Positions 6,850 to 8,110 of a stretch of 8,110 nucleotides of DNA are shown here, piece after piece. Both the position numbers and the translations under genes were made by a program. This DNA comes from Verrucomicrobiia bacterium. Lineage in GTDB: Bacteria; Verrucomicrobiota; Verrucomicrobiia; Opitutales; Opitutaceae. A model generated the notes under the pieces. That model saw only the letters and a program-made list of their open reading frames with translations. It was not told the origin of the DNA and searched no databases. Position 1 is the first letter of the stretch, and every line of letters starts with the position of its first letter. The stretch is from NCBI GenBank assembly GCA_030424825.1, contig JAUHWE010000174.1, positions 1 through 8,110 on the forward strand. Direction: 5' to 3'.

Positions 6850-6921
6850 GGGCGCAAAACCATTTGACTTTGGCTAATTTAGACTGAAACTCGATCTCAA
6901 CAAGCACAAAAGGAATATCCC
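6850..6921. promoter_or_regulatory. Divergent intergenic region of the feo locus
   Basis: The 72 nt between the divergent starts of the Cys-rich membrane protein gene and feoA must hold the promoters for both. A TTGACT (6864-6869) could be a -35 element for feoA, but no good -10 lies at the right distance. I see no clear 19-bp Fur box. AGGA (6911-6914), 7 nt before GTG 6922, is the feoA Shine-Dalgarno site. Confidence 0.4.
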
Positions 6922-7149
6922 GTGAAAACCTTAAACGATCTCAACGCTGGGCAGACCGCAAAAATCGGTTCGTACAATCGAACTTTGGCAGTTTCGCGTC
7001 GTTTGATGGAGTTGGGATTGATGCCGGGAGTCACGGTTCGTTTTATCAAAGCCGCTCCGTTGGGGGATCCGATCGCGTTGGATGTAGAGGGCCGTCAATT
7101 GAGTTTGCGACGTGAAGACGCCGCTCAGATCTTTATTCAACCCGTTTAA
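6922..7149 (+). CDS. feoA: Ferrous iron transport protein A
   Basis: A 75-residue cytoplasmic protein with the SH3-like beta-barrel FeoA domain over nearly its whole length. Typical features are the opening LNDLNAGQTAKIGSY (4-18), RRLMELGLMPGVTVRFIKAAPLGDP (26-50, with the conserved LMELGLMPG and APLGDP) and the closing LSLRREDAAQIFI (60-72). FeoA is needed for, or modulates, Fe(II) uptake by FeoB, probably by contacting its GTPase domain. The GTG at 6922 is the start: it gives the usual N-terminus and has AGGA 7 nt upstream. feoB begins 23 nt after its stop, so the two genes are probably co-transcribed. Confidence 0.95.
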   Translation: MKTLNDLNAGQTAKIGSYNRTLAVSRRLMELGLMPGVTVRFIKAAPLGDPIALDVEGRQLSLRREDAAQIFIQPV

Positions 7150-7172
7150 AGCCTGCGAGGCGAATTTCTTTA

Positions 7173-8110
7173 GTGTCGATTCTAGCGAATTCCCATGTCT
7201 CTTCAGGTCGGCTTCGGCGTGTCGCATTAATTGGCAATCCCAATACGGGTAAAAGCACCCTCTTCAATTGCTTGACTGGTCTTCGCCAGAAAGTGGGCAA
7301 TTATTCGGGAGTGACCGTTCAGAAGAAGACGGGTATCACATTGATCGGTACGGAACGTGTTGAGATTCTCGATCTACCGGGCACTTACAGTTTGGCGGCA
7401 ACTTCGCCGGACGAACGGGTAGTGGTGGATGCGCTTCGTGGAGAAGTGGAGAATTTGGACCGTCCGGACATGGCGCTTTGTATTGTCGATGCGACCAACC
7501 TACAGCGTAACTTGTTTCTGGCGTTTCAAATCGGACAGTTGGGTCTGCCGATGGTACTTGCGCTGAATTATTGGGATGCGGCCCAAAAGCGGAATATAGC
7601 GATAGATATAGAGGAGCTCAAGTCACGGCTCGGCATCCCGATTGTGCCGATCTCGGCATCGCGGGCGGAGGGAATTACTGAATTGAAAGATGCGGTGATT
7701 CAGGCATTGGACGATAAGCCGAAGTTGATATCGCCGACGTGGCCCGATTCGATAAATGAAGCGATCTCTGGGGTGCGTTCGAAACTGTCGGAACCGGTTT
7801 CGTCGAAGCTCGACGATGCGGCAGTAATGCGAGGCATTTTTGAGAGTGACGAAGCGATTTTCATTCGGGCTGGAGCGTCCGGTTCGGAAGCGCACCAGGC
7901 ACTAGAGGTTTCGAAGAAGGCCCTGTTTAAAGGAGGGCTGAATCCGGCAAATGCAGAAGCGGTATTGTTGTATCGGCACATCAAGGAATATGTAGGGCCT
8001 TGCATTTCGGCTCGGGATTCTTCGAGAATCGCGGGGAGCGAGTCTATTGATAGCCTCCTAACTCACAAGGTCTGGGGACTCTTAGCGTTTCTAGCCTTGA
8101 TGTACCTCGT
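7173..8110 (+). CDS. feoB: Ferrous iron transport protein B, 5' part (cut by window end)
   Basis: The first 312 residues of the inner-membrane Fe(II) transporter with its cytoplasmic G-protein domain. G1 is GNPNTGKST (21-29), G2 centres on T48 in GNYSGVTV, G3 is DLPGTYSL (67-74), G4 is NYWD (132-135) and G5 is PISAS (159-163). A helical insertion domain follows (about 190-285), then THKVWG (297-302) leading into the first transmembrane helix, where the window ends. The frame stays open to 8110. The start is GTG 7173, 16 codons before the first GTPase strand, with a GAGG 12 nt upstream; no ATG in this frame precedes G1. The ATG at 7194 is in another frame and stops after 11 codons. The gene lies 23 nt after feoA. 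Confidence 0.95.
   Translation, partial: MSILANSHVSSGRLRRVALIGNPNTGKSTLFNCLTGLRQKVGNYSGVTVQKKTGITLIGTERVEILDLPGTYSLAATSPDERVVVDALRGEVENLDRPDMALCIVDATNLQRNLFLAFQIGQLGLPMVLALNYWDAAQKRNIAIDIEELKSRLGIPIVPISASRAEGITELKDAVIQALDDKPKLISPTWPDSINEAISGVRSKLSEPVSSKLDDAAVMRGIFESDEAIFIRAGASGSEAHQALEVSKKALFKGGLNPANAEAVLLYRHIKEYVGPCISARDSSRIAGSESIDSLLTHKVWGLLAFLALMYL

Noticed and set aside
6722..6907. A 61-codon minus-strand frame beginning near feoA
   Set aside because: Its translation is Arg/His/Ser-rich without a domain; the neighbouring frame at 6679-6849 gives a coherent TM plus Cys-rich protein.
6850..6921. A Fur box in the feo divergent region
   Set aside because: No stretch resembles the GATAATGATAATCATTATC consensus closely enough to call.
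7194..7229. ATG at 7194 as the feoB start
   Set aside because: This frame stops at 7227-7229 after 11 codons and is not the frame that encodes GNPNTGKST; GTG 7173 is in the correct frame.
7700..8005. Minus-strand frames within feoB
   Set aside because: They are shadows of the feoB G domain and helical region, which reads continuously on the plus strand.
1..8110. tRNA, rRNA, CRISPR array, insertion sequence or phage genes
   Set aside because: No repeat-spacer pattern, transposase, terminal inverted repeats or recognisable RNA gene was seen.

Overview
This looks like a bacterial chromosomal segment of moderate GC content. The tightly spaced, mostly leftward-to-rightward genes carry weak, purine-rich rather than strong Shine-Dalgarno sites. 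The mix of carbohydrate catabolism, an XRE-cupin regulator, a GH88-like hydrolase, Gfo/Idh/MocA and xylose-isomerase-like barrel enzymes, and a split FeoA/FeoB system suggests a polysaccharide-degrading Gram-negative, possibly Verrucomicrobiota (Opitutae-like). That taxonomic call is an inference from gene content and protein style only.

Layout. (1) 11-1339: a complete class II xylose isomerase (xylA) with all metal and catalytic residues, closed by a strong intrinsic terminator at 1381-1411. (2) 1412-1642: a gene-free regulatory interval with a perfect 30-bp palindrome (1461-1490) centred on AACGTT, the look of a LacI-type operator, followed by an AT-rich stretch before the next gene. (3) 1643-6495: a five-gene co-directional cluster: XRE-cupin regulator, GH88-like cytoplasmic hydrolase, xylose-isomerase-like TIM-barrel enzyme, Gfo/Idh/MocA oxidoreductase, and an SDR dehydrogenase. 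Gaps are 8, 19, 37 and 76 nt; the last two hold hairpins, and a probable terminator follows the SDR gene. (4) 6679-8110: a ferrous-iron uptake locus. feoA and the 5' part of feoB lie on the plus strand. A 56-codon gene on the minus strand, diverging from feoA, encodes a one-TM Cys-rich protein of the FeoB-associated type.

How the genes may work together. The cluster in (3) has the composition of an intracellular pathway for an unusual sugar or glycoside. The GH88-like enzyme would release a sugar unit, typically an unsaturated uronate in this family. The barrel enzyme would isomerise, epimerise or eliminate, and the two NAD(P)-dependent enzymes would oxidise or reduce. The lead gene is a ligand-sensing repressor/activator that probably controls its own operon. 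The exact substrate cannot be read from the sequence. No KduI, KdgK, transporter or polysaccharide lyase is in the window, so this could be an undescribed variant of uronate or 3-keto-sugar catabolism. The neighbouring xylA hints at a pentose-containing substrate but has its own terminator.
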